Shown here in pieces: positions 40,686 through 49,478 of a stretch of 64,000 nt of DNA (within the stretch, counting starts at the first letter, position 1; each line of letters starts with the position of its first letter). The stretch lies in the NCBI RefSeq assembly GCF_036240795.1, contig NZ_CP108454.1:3968001-4032000 (forward strand), in the 5' to 3' direction. The stretch comes from Streptomyces sp. NBC_01268. Lineage in GTDB: Bacteria; Actinomycetota; Actinomycetes; Streptomycetales; Streptomycetaceae. The position numbers were made by a program, and so were the translations under genes. The notes under the pieces were generated by a model. That model did no database searches and was not told where the DNA came from. It saw only the letters and a list, made by a program, of their open reading frames with translations.

Positions 40686-42515
40686 ATGGGGCACTACAAG
40701 TCGAATCTCCGCGACATCGAGTTCAACCTCTTCGAGGTGCTCGGCCGCGACAAGGTGTACGGCACCGGTCCGTTCGAGGAGATGGACGTCGAGACCGCGA
40801 AGAGCATCCTCGACGAGATCCGCCGCCTCGCCGAGAACGAGCTCGCGGAGTCCTTCGCGGACGCCGACCGCAACCCGCCGGTCTTCGACCCGGAGACCAA
40901 CACCGCGCCCGTCCCGGCCTCCTTCAAGAAGTCCTACAAGGCCTTCATGGACTCCGAGTACTGGCGTCTGGGCATCCCCGAGGGCATCGGCGGCACCACC
41001 TCCCCGCGCTCCCTGGTCTGGGCCTACGCGGAGCTGCTGCTCGGCTCGAACCCGGCCATCTGGATGTACTCCTCCGGCCCCGCCTTCGCCGGTGTCCTCT
41101 ACAACGAGGGCAACGAGGCCCAGAAGAAGATCGCGCAGATCGCCGTCGAGAAGCGCTGGGGCTCCACCATGGTGCTCACCGAGCCCGACGCGGGCTCCGA
41201 CGTCGGCGCCGGCCGCACCAAGGCGATCCAGCAGGAGGACGGCTCCTGGCACATCGAGGGCGTGAAGCGCTTCATCACCTCCGGTGAGCACGACATGGAG
41301 GAGAACATCCTCCACTACGTCCTCGCCCGCCCCGAGGGTGCCGGCCCCGGCACCAAGGGCCTCTCGCTCTTCCTCGTCCCGAAGTACGAGTTCGACTGGG
41401 AGACCGGCGAGCTCGGCGCCCGCAACGGCGTCTACGCCACCAACGTCGAGCACAAGATGGGCCTCAAGGCCTCCAACACGTGCGAGATGACCTTCGGCGA
41501 CCAGCACCCCGCCAAGGGCTGGCTGATCGGCGACAAGCACGAGGGCATCCGCCAGATGTTCCTCATCATCGAGTTCGCCCGCATGATGGTCGGCACGAAG
41601 GCGATCTCCACCCTCTCCACGGGCTACCTCAACGCCCTGGAGTACGCCAAGGAGCGCGTCCAGGGCACCGACCTGGCGAACTTCATGGACAAGGCCGCCC
41701 CCAAGGTCACCATCACGCACCACCCCGACGTCCGCCGCTCGCTGATGACGCAGAAGGCGTACGCCGAGGGCATGCGCTCCCTCGTCCTCTACACGGCCTC
41801 CGTGCAGGACGCGATCGCGGTCGCGGAAGCCGCCGGCGAGGACACCAAGGCCCTGCACGGCCTGAACGACCTGCTGCTCCCGATCGTCAAGGGCTACGGC
41901 TCCGAGAAGGGCTACGAGCAGCTCGCCCAGTCGCTGCAGACCTTCGGCGGCTCCGGCTTCCTGCAGGAGTACCCGATCGAGCAGTACATCCGGGACGCCA
42001 AGATCGACACCCTCTACGAGGGCACCACGGCCATCCAGGGCCAGGACTTCTTCTTCCGCAAGATCGTCCGCGACCAGGGCGCCTCCCTGAACGCGCTCGC
42101 CGAGGAGATCAAGAAGTTCCTCGCGGTCGGCACCGGCGGCGACGAGCTGGCCGGCGCCCGCGACGCGCTCGCCAAGGCGGCCGTCGACCTGGAGGGCATC
42201 GTCGGCAAGATGCTCACCGACCTCACCGCCACCGGCGAGGACGTCAAGAACATCTACAAGGTCGGCCTCAACACCACCCGCCTGCTGCTCGCCTCCGGCG
42301 ACGTCGTCGTCGGCTACCTGCTGCTGCGCGGCGCCGCCGTCGCCGCCGAGAAGCTGGCCGCCGGCGCCACCGGCAAGGACCTCGCGTTCTACCAGGGCAA
42401 GATCGCGGCCGCGAAGTTCTTCGCCGCCAACATGCTGCCGGGCGTCACCGCCGAGCGCCTCCTCGCGGAGGGCGTCGACGGCTCGCTGATGGACCTGGAC
42501 GAGGCCGCGTTCTAG
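40686..42515 (+). CDS. Acyl-CoA dehydrogenase, FadE type
   Basis: A 609-residue flavoprotein that makes enoyl-CoA from acyl-CoA at the first step of beta-oxidation. It belongs to the long group (about 600 residues) with an additional C-terminal domain, like mycobacterial FadE5. Motifs are [14 protein letters not shown] (FAD/substrate loop), [30 protein letters not shown] and [14 protein letters not shown], in which the Glu of YEGTT is the expected catalytic base. ATG 40686 ([10 protein letters not shown]) is preferred over the upstream in-frame ATG 40644. Paired dyads upstream suggest TetR-type repression relieved by acyl-CoA. A U-rich terminator follows. Confidence 0.93.
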   Translation: MGHYKSNLRDIEFNLFEVLGRDKVYGTGPFEEMDVETAKSILDEIRRLAENELAESFADADRNPPVFDPETNTAPVPASFKKSYKAFMDSEYWRLGIPEGIGGTTSPRSLVWAYAELLLGSNPAIWMYSSGPAFAGVLYNEGNEAQKKIAQIAVEKRWGSTMVLTEPDAGSDVGAGRTKAIQQEDGSWHIEGVKRFITSGEHDMEENILHYVLARPEGAGPGTKGLSLFLVPKYEFDWETGELGARNGVYATNVEHKMGLKASNTCEMTFGDQHPAKGWLIGDKHEGIRQMFLIIEFARMMVGTKAISTLSTGYLNALEYAKERVQGTDLANFMDKAAPKVTITHHPDVRRSLMTQKAYAEGMRSLVLYTASVQDAIAVAEAAGEDTKALHGLNDLLLPIVKGYGSEKGYEQLAQSLQTFGGSGFLQEYPIEQYIRDAKIDTLYEGTTAIQGQDFFFRKIVRDQGASLNALAEEIKKFLAVGTGGDELAGARDALAKAAVDLEGIVGKMLTDLTATGEDVKNIYKVGLNTTRLLLASGDVVVGYLLLRGAAVAAEKLAAGATGKDLAFYQGKIAAAKFFAANMLPGVTAERLLAEGVDGSLMDLDEAAF

Positions 42516-42537
42516 AACGCGCCTCCGTCCGCACCGG

Positions 42538-42576
42538 AACGGCTCGCTCCCGGGGAGGGGAGCGGGCCGTTCTTTT
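42538..42576 (+). terminator. Rho-independent terminator after acyl-CoA dehydrogenase gene
   Basis: Stem AACGGCTCGCTCCC / GGGGAGCGGGCCGTT with one mismatch, followed by CTTTTT. One of the few classical U-tract terminators here. Confidence 0.88.
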
Positions 42577-42657
42577 TCGTCGTCCCGACCCACCGTCCCG
42601 TTCCGCCGTCCGGCGGCCACCGTCGGCGCCGGACGGCACCTGCGTAAGGTGAACAGC

Positions 42658-43950
42658 ATGAGTAGCGCAGCTCCCCGGTTCGACCGCGGCCACACCGATG
42701 ACCTCATGACCTTCCTCGCGGCCTCGCCCTCGCCGTACCACGCGGTGGCCAACACCGCCGCGCGGCTGGAGAAGGCCGGCTTCCGCAAGGTCGAGGAGAC
42801 CGACGCCTGGGACGGGACGACCGGCGGGAAGTACGTGGTCCGCGGGGGCGCGATCATCGCCTGGTACGTGCCCGAGGGCGCCGCCCCGCACACGCCGTTC
42901 CGGATCGTCGGCGCCCACACCGACTCCCCCAACCTGCGCGTGAAGCCCCAGCCCGACTTCGGCCGCGAGGGCTGGCGCCAGGTCGCCGTGGAGATCTACG
43001 GCGGCCCGCTGCTCAACAGCTGGCTCGACCGCGACCTCGGCCTGGCCGGCCGGCTCACCCTGCGCGACGGCAGCCACCGGCTGGTGAACGTGGACCGGCC
43101 CGTGCTGCGCGTGCCGCAGCTCGCCATCCACCTCGACCGGGGCGTCAACGACGGCATGAAGCTGGAGCGCCAGCGCCACATGCAGCCGATCTGGGGCCTG
43201 GGCGAGGTCCACGAGGGCGACCTGGTCTCGTTCGTCGCCGAGGAGGCGGGCGTCGACGCCGAGGACGTGGCGGGCTGGGACCTGATGGTGCACGCCGTCG
43301 AGGCCCCCGCCTACCTGGGCCGCGACCGCGAGCTGCTGGCCGGCCCGCGGATGGACAACCTCATCTCGGTGCACGCCTGCGTCGCCGCCCTCGCGGCCGT
43401 GTCGGCGCTGCCGGACCTGCCGTACATCCCGGTCCTGGCCGCCTTCGACCACGAGGAGAACGGCTCCGAGGCCGACACCGGCGCCCACGGCCCGCTGCTC
43501 GGCAACGTCCTGGAGCGCTCGGTCTACGCCCGCGGCGGCGGCTACGAGGACAAGGCCCGCGCGCTGGCCGGCTCGGTCTGCCTCTCCTCCGACGTCGGCC
43601 ACGCCGTGCACCCCAACTACAGCGAGCGGCACGACCCCACGCACCACCCGCGCCCCAACGGCGGCCCGATCCTCAAGGTGAACGTCAACCAGCGCTACGC
43701 CACCGACGGCAGCGGCCGGGCCGTGTTCGCCGCCGCCTGCGAGAAGGCCGGCGTGCCGTGGCAGTCGTTCGTCTCCAACAACGACATGCCCTGCGGCACC
43801 ACGATCGGCCCGATCACCGCCGCCCGCCACGGCATCACCACCGTCGACATCGGCGTGGCCTGCCTGTCGATGCACAGCGCCCGCGAGCTCTGCGGCTCCG
43901 AGGACCCGCACCACCTCGCGAACGCCCTCGTGGCCTTCCTGGAGGGCTGA
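42658..43950 (+). CDS. M18 family aminopeptidase
   Basis: A 430-residue zinc aminopeptidase of the aspartyl/M18 type. Ligand and catalytic motifs are visible in order: IVGAHTDSPNLRVKP (His, Asp), GRDRELLAGPRMDNL (Asp), FDHEENGSEADTGAHG (Glu, Glu), LSSDVGHAVHPN (Asp) and ACLSMHSARE (His), which gives the full bimetal site. It trims N-terminal residues, preferably acidic ones in characterised members, in the cytosol. The gene starts at ATG 42658 with AAGGTGAA upstream (GTG/ATG 42649 is an alternative). It is separately transcribed after the preceding terminator. Confidence 0.93.
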   Translation: MSSAAPRFDRGHTDDLMTFLAASPSPYHAVANTAARLEKAGFRKVEETDAWDGTTGGKYVVRGGAIIAWYVPEGAAPHTPFRIVGAHTDSPNLRVKPQPDFGREGWRQVAVEIYGGPLLNSWLDRDLGLAGRLTLRDGSHRLVNVDRPVLRVPQLAIHLDRGVNDGMKLERQRHMQPIWGLGEVHEGDLVSFVAEEAGVDAEDVAGWDLMVHAVEAPAYLGRDRELLAGPRMDNLISVHACVAALAAVSALPDLPYIPVLAAFDHEENGSEADTGAHGPLLGNVLERSVYARGGGYEDKARALAGSVCLSSDVGHAVHPNYSERHDPTHHPRPNGGPILKVNVNQRYATDGSGRAVFAAACEKAGVPWQSFVSNNDMPCGTTIGPITAARHGITTVDIGVACLSMHSARELCGSEDPHHLANALVAFLEG

Positions 43951-44022
43951 CCCCCGGATCCCCGTGCCTCCTCCCCCCGGCCGTGTCATGATCCACGGAC
44001 CGATCGGGGGAGGGGTACGCGT

Positions 44023-44751
44023 ATGTGGTGGCCATGGGGACGGGACCGCGGGGGCCCGGAGCGGGAAGAGGCCCTGGAACGGGCGGAGGAGGCGCTCAGG
44101 GAGATGACCGCCGCCTTCTACGAGGCGGAGATCGTCGACCGGAGCATCAAGTTCTACGCCTCCGAGCTCCGGCGCCTCCTGGACGACGGGTTCGGGCTGC
44201 AGCGCGACAACTGCGCCGGCACGCTCGCCGCCTGCGCCAAAGTCGAGAGCATCTTCGTGACGGTGTTCACCGAGTACTTCGAGCTCCGCGACTCCTTCAC
44301 CCCGCTCGGCCGACGCGCGTCCGCCCGCAGGGTGGAGCGCGCGACGGCGGCGTTCGAGGAGGCGACCGCGGCGGTCCTGGAGCCGCTGGAGACCGCCGCG
44401 GAGTCGAAGCGGGACCTGGACTACCTCTTCGACGTGATCGCCGGCTTCCGCACGCTGTGCCGTCCGCCCGCCCTCGCGGCGACGGACGGCCTGGAGGCCG
44501 CCCGGGCGGAGCTGGAGGCGCTCGCCTCCGACGGCATCACCAGCAAGCCGCTACGGCGTCGGATCCAGCACGCGAGCCGGGACCTGAAGGTCCTCAAGGA
44601 CGGGCACAGCGTCCTCGTGCACAAGCTGGACGTCTCCGCGGCCTTCCACCGGCTGCACGCCGAGGCCGAGGACATCCGCCGCCGGATCCGCGCCGCCCGG
44701 CCGCTGGCCGCCGTCCTCACCGAGGAGACGGCGGCAGCGCCCGTGGGGTGA
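44023..44751 (+). CDS. Helical, coiled-coil hypothetical protein
   Basis: A 242-residue cytosolic protein with a basic, Trp-rich head (MWWPWGRDRG) and long amphipathic helices: EEALERAEEALREMTAAFYE, SARRVERATAAFEEATAAVL, AARAELEALASDGITSKPL and HRLHAEAEDIRRRIRAARPL. The heptad spacing suggests a four-helix bundle or coiled coil. No catalytic residues or membrane segment are present and I do not recognise a family. GGGGGAGGGG is spaced before ATG 44023. It converges on the NHL-repeat gene with only seven bases between stops. Confidence 0.7.
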   Translation: MWWPWGRDRGGPEREEALERAEEALREMTAAFYEAEIVDRSIKFYASELRRLLDDGFGLQRDNCAGTLAACAKVESIFVTVFTEYFELRDSFTPLGRRASARRVERATAAFEEATAAVLEPLETAAESKRDLDYLFDVIAGFRTLCRPPALAATDGLEAARAELEALASDGITSKPLRRRIQHASRDLKVLKDGHSVLVHKLDVSAAFHRLHAEAEDIRRRIRAARPLAAVLTEETAAAPVG

Positions 44752-44758
44752 GGTCCGG

Positions 44759-46543
44759 TCAGCCGTCCATGCCCGCGAGGATCAGCGGCAGCCGGGCCGC
44801 GCCGCCCTCGGTGACGCGGACCGGCACGCCCCAGTCCTGCTGGTGCACGTGGCAGGCCGGGTACTCGTTCTCCGGGTCGTCGTCGCAGGACGCGGCCATC
44901 GCCGAGACGTGCAGGACGCCCTCGGTCAGCTCCGGGTTCAGGGCGAGCTCGCGGAACAGGTCCGTGCCCGTGCCCTCGCCGGCGAGCAGCAGCTCCGGCG
45001 GGGTCGAGGAGACCAGCAGCCGGGTGGAGGGGCCGTACCGCTCGTCCAGCTTCTGGCCCTTCGGGGCCTGGAAGACCACGTCGAGGCGGAGGCCGCCGGG
45101 GGCGACCTCGGTGGCCTCCCGCTGCGTGCGGTGGGCGACCGACTCGACCTGGACGGCCTCCTCGGGCAGCCGCAGCCGGGTGAGCCGGTGCCGGGCCGAC
45201 TCGACGACCACGACGTCCTCGCCGACGACGACCGCGTCGCTGGGCTCGCGCAGGTCGGTGGCGAGCGTGGTGACCTCGCCGCTCGCCGGGTCGAAGCGGC
45301 GCAGGACGTGGTTGTAGGTGTCGCTGACGGCCACCGAGCCGTCGGGCAGCGCGGTCACGCCCAGCGGGTGCTGGAGCAGCGCCTGCCCGGCCTCGCCGTC
45401 GCGGTGCCCGAAGTCGAAGAGGCCGGTGCCGACGGCCGTGTGCACGAACCCGTCGGGGTCGACCCAGCGCAGGGCGCTCGTCTCCGAGTCGGCCACCCAC
45501 AGCCGGTCCTCGGTCGCGGCGAGGCCGGAGGGCTGCGCGAACCAGGCCTCGGCGGCGGGCCCGTCGACCAGGCCCTCGTTGGTGGTGCCGGCGGCGACCT
45601 CGACGGTGCCGCTCTCCGGGTCGTACGTCCACAGCTGGTGGACGCCGGCCATGGCGATCCACACCTTGCCCTGCCACCAGGCCACGTCCCACGGCGAGGA
45701 CAGGTCCACGTCGAGGGCCGGACCGGAGGTGGGGGAGCCCTGCCACCACTGGCGGCCGGTGCCGGCGATCCGCTCGGAGGTGCCGGTGGCCGGGTCGAGC
45801 AGCCGCAGCGCGTGGTGCACGGTGTCGGCGACGACGACCTTCCCCCCGGGCAGCACCGCGAGGCCCTGCGGCTCCCGGAACTCCCCGTCGCCGATCCGGC
45901 GCACCACGGTCTCGCCGTCCGGCTCCAGCTCGACGAGCTGGTGGCGGGTGGTGTCGGAGACCAGGAAGTTCCCGGACGGCAGCAGGACCGCCTTGCCGGG
46001 GAAGCGCAGGTCGGTCGCGACCGGCTCCGGCGGCACGTACGGGCCGTCGCCGCGCCGCAGCGTGCCCTTCGCCCCGTGCTCGGCCTCCAGCTCCTCGACG
46101 AGCGTCCGCAGCGCGTTGGCGTGCCCCTCACCCGCGTGCTGGGCGACGACGTACCCCTCGGGGTCGATGACGACGAGCGTCGGCCAGGCCCGTACGGCGT
46201 ACTGCTTCCAGGTCGCGAGCTCCGGGTCGTCGAGCACCGGGTGGTGCACCTCGTACCGCTCGACGGCGTCGACGACGGCCTGGTGCTCGGCCTCGTGGAC
46301 GAACTTGGGCGAGTGCACCCCGATGATCACCAGGGTGTCGCGGTGCTTCTCCTCCAGCTCACGGAGCTCGTCGAGGACGTGCAGGCAGTTGATGCAGCAG
46401 AAGGTCCAGAAGTCGAGCAGAACGATCTTTCCCCGCAGGTCGGTGAGGGTCAGATCGTCTCCGCCGGTGTTGAGCCAGCCGCCCTTGCCGATCAGCTCGG
46501 GGGCACGGACACGGACGCGCGCGCGCACGGAGTCGTCGTTCAT
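44759..46543 (-). CDS. Thioredoxin-fold / NHL-repeat protein, NHLRC2-like
   Basis: A 594-residue protein with an N-terminal thioredoxin-like domain (about residues 1-170) carrying CCINC in FWTFCCINCLHVLDEL, then an NHL beta-propeller. The propeller repeats are seen in LVSDTTRHQLVELEPDG, FREPQGLAVLPGGKVVVADT, LSSPWDVAWWQGKVWIAMAG, FAQPSGLAATEDRLWVADSE and LLQHPLGVTALPDGSVAVSDT. This matches the bacterial and animal NHLRC2 layout, whose molecular role is not settled; a redox function for the CCINC site is plausible but unproven. ATG 46543 is the start. No signal peptide is visible. Confidence 0.9.
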   Translation of the reverse strand: MNDDSVRARVRVRAPELIGKGGWLNTGGDDLTLTDLRGKIVLLDFWTFCCINCLHVLDELRELEEKHRDTLVIIGVHSPKFVHEAEHQAVVDAVERYEVHHPVLDDPELATWKQYAVRAWPTLVVIDPEGYVVAQHAGEGHANALRTLVEELEAEHGAKGTLRRGDGPYVPPEPVATDLRFPGKAVLLPSGNFLVSDTTRHQLVELEPDGETVVRRIGDGEFREPQGLAVLPGGKVVVADTVHHALRLLDPATGTSERIAGTGRQWWQGSPTSGPALDVDLSSPWDVAWWQGKVWIAMAGVHQLWTYDPESGTVEVAAGTTNEGLVDGPAAEAWFAQPSGLAATEDRLWVADSETSALRWVDPDGFVHTAVGTGLFDFGHRDGEAGQALLQHPLGVTALPDGSVAVSDTYNHVLRRFDPASGEVTTLATDLREPSDAVVVGEDVVVVESARHRLTRLRLPEEAVQVESVAHRTQREATEVAPGGLRLDVVFQAPKGQKLDERYGPSTRLLVSSTPPELLLAGEGTGTDLFRELALNPELTEGVLHVSAMAASCDDDPENEYPACHVHQQDWGVPVRVTEGGAARLPLILAGMDG

Positions 46544-46696
46544 GGCTCAAGGGTGCCGTACGTCCGGCCGGACGGATGAATGAGGGGCCCCGGGTGGCCG
46601 GACGGCGGCGTGTCGTGCCCGGGGCGGGGGCGGGGGGCGTGGCGAGCATGACAGTCGGAACGATCATCGGACTTTTCGCTCGGCCGGGAGGGTGCC

Positions 46697-48136
46697 ATGC
46701 GGCGGTTCCGGAGTACTGCGCTGTCCCTGTTACCGCTCTTGCCCCTGCTGCTCCTGCCCCTCTGGGAGGCGCCCACCGCCCGGGCGGGCGGCGCCGGGGA
46801 CGGCGCGCTGAGCATGAGCGTCACCGTGAACGGGGGCGACGGCGCCGGCACCCGGGCCGTACGGGTGGGCGCGCCGCTCGTGAAGCGGTACCGGCTGGAC
46901 AACCGCGGCGAGGCCGACCTCCACCACGTGCGGATCGCCGACCCCGGCGTCCCCGGCGGCCTGGTGAGCTGCCCCGCCACACCGCTCACCGCGCTCCGCT
47001 CCATGGTGTGCACGGCCCGCTTCCCCGCGCTGCCCGGCCCCCACACCGCCCTCGCGCGGGCCACCGGCGACATCCCCTCCCTGCGCCGGAGCGTCACCGC
47101 CACCTCCCGCTCCGGATACGAGGGGGTGGCCGGGGCGCTGCGGCTGACCGAGACCGCGCGGGTCGGCTCCGCGGCCGGGCGGCAGGGCCGTTCCGCGCCG
47201 CGCGCCGCGCCCGGCGACCGCACGGCCGTCGTCCGCTACACCGTCACCAACCTCGGCAACCGCCCGGTCCGCACCGTCCGCCTCTCCGACGCCGCCCTGG
47301 GCGCCGCCGCCATCGCCTGCGGCACGGGCCCGGCGGCCACCGTTCCCGTGCTCGCGCCCGGCGCCTCCGCGGGGTGCGCGGCGACGGTACGGCGGGCCCC
47401 GGGGACGTACCGCAGCACCGGGTTCGCCTCGGGCAGCGACGGCGTCACGACCTACGGCGAGCGCGGGGAGCCCGTCCCCGCACCGGAGCTCACGGCGAGC
47501 GCCGCGGCGGATTTCCGGGTGCCGGGAGGTGGGGACGGGACGGGAGCCGGGAGCGGTGCGGGTGCCGGTGCGGGCGTGTCGCCGCCTTCGGTACGAGGTG
47601 GGGTGCGGCCGCCCGGTGGGGCGGCAGGGACCGGGGCGGGGGTCGGGGCCGCCCCGGGGGCGGCGGGGGCAGGTGCGCGCGGTGCGCTGGGGGCTCCCGG
47701 TGCGCTCGGCGGCCCGGGGGCGCCGGGTGGTGCGCCGGGTGCCGCCGCCGGAGCGGGGGGCGCTGCTGGAGTCGGTGGTGCCGCCGGGGTGGGTGGTGCC
47801 GGGGCTGGTGGTGCCGCCGGGGCTGGTGGTGCCACCGGGGTGGGTGGTGCCGGGGCGGGGGTCGTGGGTGGCGGTCCGGGGGCCGGCGGGACCGTGGGCG
47901 CGGTGACGGGCGCCGGGGCGTGGCCGCCCGGGGTCCGGCCTCCCGGCGTACCACCGGCGGAGCCTCCCGCCACCGCCACCACGCGGTTCCGCGCCGCCGC
48001 CGGTGACGAGGGGCTGCTGCCCCGCCTCCACCGCCGCTACCGCGAGCTCCCGCACCTCGGTGTGGTGCTGACGCTGCTGCTCCTGCTCATCCCGGCGGCG
48101 ATCGCCGCCGCGCTCTTCGGTTCCCGCCACCACTGA
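46697..48136 (+). CDS. Secreted repeat protein with CARDB/DUF11-like domains and C-terminal membrane anchor
   Basis: A 479-residue exported protein. A long signal peptide (SLLPLLPLLLLPLWEAPTARA) is followed by two beta-domains of the conserved-repeat (DUF11/CARDB-like) kind, about residues 35-135 and 140-265 (VVRYTVTNLGNRPVRTVRLS is diagnostic). Then come about 140 residues of Gly/Ala/Pro/Val low complexity (for example GAAGVGGAAGVGGAG), a short charged segment, and a C-terminal helix (LGVVLTLLLLLIPAAIAAAL) with a SRHH tail. That is a wall-spanning stalk with a membrane anchor. ATG 46697 has GGGAGGGTGCC. The DUF4239 gene starts nine bases after its stop. Confidence 0.8.
   Translation: MRRFRSTALSLLPLLPLLLLPLWEAPTARAGGAGDGALSMSVTVNGGDGAGTRAVRVGAPLVKRYRLDNRGEADLHHVRIADPGVPGGLVSCPATPLTALRSMVCTARFPALPGPHTALARATGDIPSLRRSVTATSRSGYEGVAGALRLTETARVGSAAGRQGRSAPRAAPGDRTAVVRYTVTNLGNRPVRTVRLSDAALGAAAIACGTGPAATVPVLAPGASAGCAATVRRAPGTYRSTGFASGSDGVTTYGERGEPVPAPELTASAAADFRVPGGGDGTGAGSGAGAGAGVSPPSVRGGVRPPGGAAGTGAGVGAAPGAAGAGARGALGAPGALGGPGAPGGAPGAAAGAGGAAGVGGAAGVGGAGAGGAAGAGGATGVGGAGAGVVGGGPGAGGTVGAVTGAGAWPPGVRPPGVPPAEPPATATTRFRAAAGDEGLLPRLHRRYRELPHLGVVLTLLLLLIPAAIAAALFGSRHH
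47500..47935 (+). repeat. Gly/Ala-rich coding repeat
   Basis: Degenerate repeats such as ggggtgggtggtgccggggctgg encode GGAGAGGAAGAGG-like sequence and form long non-coding open frames on the opposite strand. Probably length-variable. Confidence 0.6.
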
Positions 48137-48144
48137 GAGACCCC

Positions 48145-48897
48145 ATGGCCCTCCTGGAGACCCTCGTCGTCGTCATCGGCGTCGCCGTCGTCGCCGCCCT
48201 CGCCGTCGTCGCGAAGACGCGGCTGTTCCCGATGCGCGAGGAGGACGAACCGCGCGAGGACGTCGCCGAGTACATCGCGATGATGGTCTCGGTGCTCTAC
48301 GCCCTCGTGCTCGGCCTGTGCCTGGTCTCGGTCTGGGACAGCCGGACCGTCGCCGACGACCAGGTGCGGGTCGAGGCGAGCGCGCTGCACCAGACGTACC
48401 TGCTCGCGGACGGCTTCCCCGCCGGGCAGCAGGAGCCGGTGCGGCAGGCGGCCCGCTCGTACGCCACCCATGTGGTGGACGTGGAGTGGCCGCTGATGGC
48501 CGAGCGCGCGCCCCTCGGGCCGGAGGGCTGGACCCTGCTCGGCCGGCTGCGCGACGCGGGCCGGCTGCACGGCACCGGCACCACCGCCCAGCAGATCGCG
48601 GCGCAGGAGATGCTCGCCCAGCTCGGCTACCTGGACGACGCCCGGCGCGGGCGGGAGGCGGCGTCCCAGGAGAGCCTGTCCCCGGTGCTGTGGACGGGGC
48701 TCATCATCGGCGGTCTGCTGACCCTGGTCTTCATGTTCCTGTTCGGGATCAGCCGGAGCACCACCCATGTGGTGATGGTGATGGGCCTGGCCGGCTTCAT
48801 CGCCTTCACCGTCCTGCTGGTCCATCAGCTGGACGCGCCCTTCGGGGAGATGCTCGGCGCGAGCCCGGACCCGTTCACGCGCTACTTCCCGGCCTGA
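48145..48897 (+). CDS. DUF4239 membrane protein
   Basis: A 250-residue membrane protein with four likely helices, two at the N-terminus (LETLVVVIGVAVVAALAVVA; YIAMMVSVLYALVLGLCLVS) and two at the C-terminus (VLWTGLIIGGLLTLVFMFLF; HVVMVMGLAGFIAFTVLLVH), separated by a soluble helical domain. VSVLYALVLGLCLVSVWDSR followed by ASALHQTYLLADGFP is the characteristic core of DUF4239 (bestrophin-like). Some members are thought to be ion-channel-like; function here unknown. ATG 48145 follows the wall-anchored protein gene by nine bases, suggesting one operon with it and with the LURP-one gene downstream. Confidence 0.86.
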   Translation: MALLETLVVVIGVAVVAALAVVAKTRLFPMREEDEPREDVAEYIAMMVSVLYALVLGLCLVSVWDSRTVADDQVRVEASALHQTYLLADGFPAGQQEPVRQAARSYATHVVDVEWPLMAERAPLGPEGWTLLGRLRDAGRLHGTGTTAQQIAAQEMLAQLGYLDDARRGREAASQESLSPVLWTGLIIGGLLTLVFMFLFGISRSTTHVVMVMGLAGFIAFTVLLVHQLDAPFGEMLGASPDPFTRYFPA

Positions 48898-48915
48898 CGG
48901 GGAAGGCATTCCGGC

Positions 48916-49407
48916 ATGAAATACCTGGTACGGGACAAGATCTTCGCGATCGGCGACGACTACTGGATCGAGGACGAGCGGGGCCGGCACGCCTTCCTCG
49001 TCGACGGCAAGGCCCTGCGGCTGCGCGACACCCTGGAGCTGAAGGACCCGGACGGGCAGATCCTCGTCACGCTGCGGCAGAAGATGTTCAGCCTGCGGGA
49101 CGCGATGACGATCGAGCGGGACGACCGCCCGCTCGCCACCATCCGCCGCAAGCGCCTCTCGCTGCTCCGCAACCACTTCCGCGTCACCCTCGTCGACGGC
49201 ACGGAGCTCGACGTCAGCGGCCGGATCCTGGACCGGGAGTTCACCGTCGAGTACGACGGCGAACTCCTGGCCCACATCTCCCGGCAGTGGTTCCACGTCC
49301 GCGACACGTACGCCGTGAACGCGGTCCGCGAGGACGCCGATCCCGCCCTGCTCATCGCGGTCGCGGTGTGCGTGATCCGGATGGCCGAGCGGGAACGGGA
49401 GGACTGA
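48916..49407 (+). CDS. LURP-one-related family protein
   Basis: A 163-residue beta-barrel-type protein of the LURP-one/Tubby-like (scramblase-related) superfamily. It starts MKYLVRDKIFAIGDDYWIED and has repeated strand pairs: GKALRLRDTLELKDPDGQIL, LRQKMFSLRDAMTIERDDRP and FHVRDTYAVNAVREDADPAL. The C-terminal hydrophobic strand-helix ALLIAVAVCVIRMAERE is typical for the family. The function is unknown in bacteria; related domains bind lipids. It is separated from the DUF4239 gene by 18 bases with GGGGAAGG, so probably one operon. Confidence 0.88.
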   Translation: MKYLVRDKIFAIGDDYWIEDERGRHAFLVDGKALRLRDTLELKDPDGQILVTLRQKMFSLRDAMTIERDDRPLATIRRKRLSLLRNHFRVTLVDGTELDVSGRILDREFTVEYDGELLAHISRQWFHVRDTYAVNAVREDADPALLIAVAVCVIRMAERERED

Positions 49408-49478
49408 GACCGGGGACCCTGCCCGGCGGCCCCCGGCCGGGGACCCTGCCCGAGGGCCCGGCCCGGAGCCGACGGCCC

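Noticed and set aside
47500..47935. Repeats considered as a separate tandem-repeat element
   Set aside because: They encode the Gly/Ala stalk of the surface protein in frame; kept as a coding repeat only.
49418..49468. Direct repeat CCGGGGACCCTGCCC twice between the LURP-one gene and the PLP-enzyme gene
   Set aside because: Only two copies in GC-rich DNA; no hairpin or operator logic that I can support.
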